A stretch of 64,000 nt of DNA from the NCBI RefSeq assembly GCF_020524045.1, contig NZ_JAIVKL010000017.1, positions 1 through 64,000 of the forward strand. Direction: 5' to 3'. This document shows, in pieces, positions 63,435 to 64,000 of this stretch (positions within the stretch are counted from its first letter, which is position 1; every line of letters starts with the position of its first letter). The DNA is from Metabacillus litoralis. Its GTDB lineage: Bacteria > Bacillota > Bacilli > Bacillales > Bacillaceae. The notes below the pieces were generated by a model that did no database searches, was not told the DNA's origin, and saw nothing but the letters and a program-made list of their open reading frames with translations. The position numbers were made by a program, and so were the translations under genes.

Positions 63435-64000
63435 ATGAAAATGAATCTAAAGAAAATGATGTTGTTGGTATTAATGTTAGTACTTGCTTTAATGACGGCA
63501 TGTAGTGGAGCGAGTGAATCGACAAGTGAAGGTAGTTCAAACAGTGGCTCAAGTGATAGCGGTGATTCAAAAGATGAAAAGCTTACGATTGCTTTATCCG
63601 TTGGAACATTAGCAAACCCTTTCTTCGTTGCAATGGGTAAAGGTGCAGAAGAAGCTGGAAAAGAGTTAGGAGCAGAAGTACTTGTTGAAAGTGCAGAATA
63701 TGACTTAGCAAAACAAACATCGCAGATCGAAATCTTTATTACGAAAAAGGTAGATGTTATTTTACTTAATGCTGTTGATACTGAAGGAATTGCTGCAGCA
63801 GTTCAGCAGGCAAAAGACGCAGGAATTCCTGTTATTGCAGTCGATGTTAATGCTGAAGGTGGAGTAGATGCAACGGTTACTTCAGATAACTACCAAGCTG
63901 GTCAATTAGCTGGAGAGTATGTAATCGAACAATTGGGTGGAAAAGGAAATATTGCCATTATTGATGGACCTCCTGTTTCTGCTGTAGCAGACCGTATTCA
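63435..64000 (+). CDS. Sugar ABC transporter substrate-binding lipoprotein, 5' part (cut by window edge)
   Basis: The frame is open from ATG at 63435 (GGGGG 7 nt upstream) to the window end, at least 188 codons. A signal peptide ends in the lipobox LALMTAC, then comes a Ser/Gly-rich linker. The Peripla_BP_4 (RbsB-like) domain follows: LTIALSVGTLANPFFVAMGK, QTSQIEIFITKKVDVILLNA, AAAVQQAKDAGIPVIAVDVN and GKGNIAIIDGPP. It captures a ribose-type sugar or related ligand for an ABC importer. The ligand cannot be told. cre-like and LacI-type sites lie upstream. Confidence 0.88.
   Translation, partial: MKMNLKKMMLLVLMLVLALMTACSGASESTSEGSSNSGSSDSGDSKDEKLTIALSVGTLANPFFVAMGKGAEEAGKELGAEVLVESAEYDLAKQTSQIEIFITKKVDVILLNAVDTEGIAAAVQQAKDAGIPVIAVDVNAEGGVDATVTSDNYQAGQLAGEYVIEQLGGKGNIAIIDGPPVSAVADRI

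Overview
The window is low-GC chromosomal DNA from a Bacillaceae bacterium, most likely Bacillus or a close relative such as Metabacillus. Three things point there: the gene order pcrB-pcrA-ligA-camS ... putP-gatCAB ... dgkB-rlmCD (the B. subtilis pcrB-to-yefA neighbourhood), strong Shine-Dalgarno sites with frequent TTG and GTG starts, and dispersed repeats typical of the group. No rRNA, tRNA or CRISPR array was seen.

Backbone, about 1-24.2 kb. The left edge holds the 5' end of an IS1182-like transposase gene, apparently inserted in a GC-rich dispersed repeat. Then come lipid and DNA maintenance genes (pcrB, pcrA, ligA), the lipoprotein gene camS, proline use (P5C dehydrogenase, a 34-aa membrane peptide, a PutP/OpuE-type symporter), a small heat-shock protein, gatCAB, a K+/H+ antiporter, a short tyrosine recombinase, an AAA ATPase, dgkB and rlmCD. 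Two arrays of 21-bp-phased repeats flank gatCAB.

Accessory island, about 24.2-62.6 kb. A large serine recombinase gene abuts the 3' end of rlmCD with a 3-nt gap. The same spot is occupied by recombinase genes in B. subtilis (yefA/yefB), so this looks like an integration hotspot. The island holds an operon of small ORFs plus three overlapping serine-recombinase genes, the first lacking the nucleophile serine; a further large serine recombinase and a decayed copy of one; an OLD-family nuclease; a complete type I restriction-modification set (hsdR, hsdM, hsdS); a SatD-DUF3307 pair; a 1432-aa SF1 helicase with a C-terminal nuclease-like domain; and a single-chain GmrSD-type (DUF262/DUF1524) nuclease. 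Fragments of lost systems lie between them: HerA, a CD-NTase from CBASS, an Mrr-like nuclease and an IS1595 transposase. Related att-like sequences occur at rlmCD, 25.7, 44.8 and 62.5 kb and divide the island into modules.

From 53.0 to 59.1 kb, eight single genes alternate with nine copies of a structured repeat of about 35-115 bp, all in one orientation. This gives one gene per interval, as in an integron cassette array, but no integron integrase is present. A further copy lies at 30.24 kb. This is the strongest candidate for an undescribed system; the recombinase trio and the SatD-DUF3307 pair are next.

Right edge, about 63.1-64 kb. The backbone seems to resume with a promoter region carrying a cre-like site and two LacI-type operators in front of a truncated sugar-ABC-transporter lipoprotein gene.
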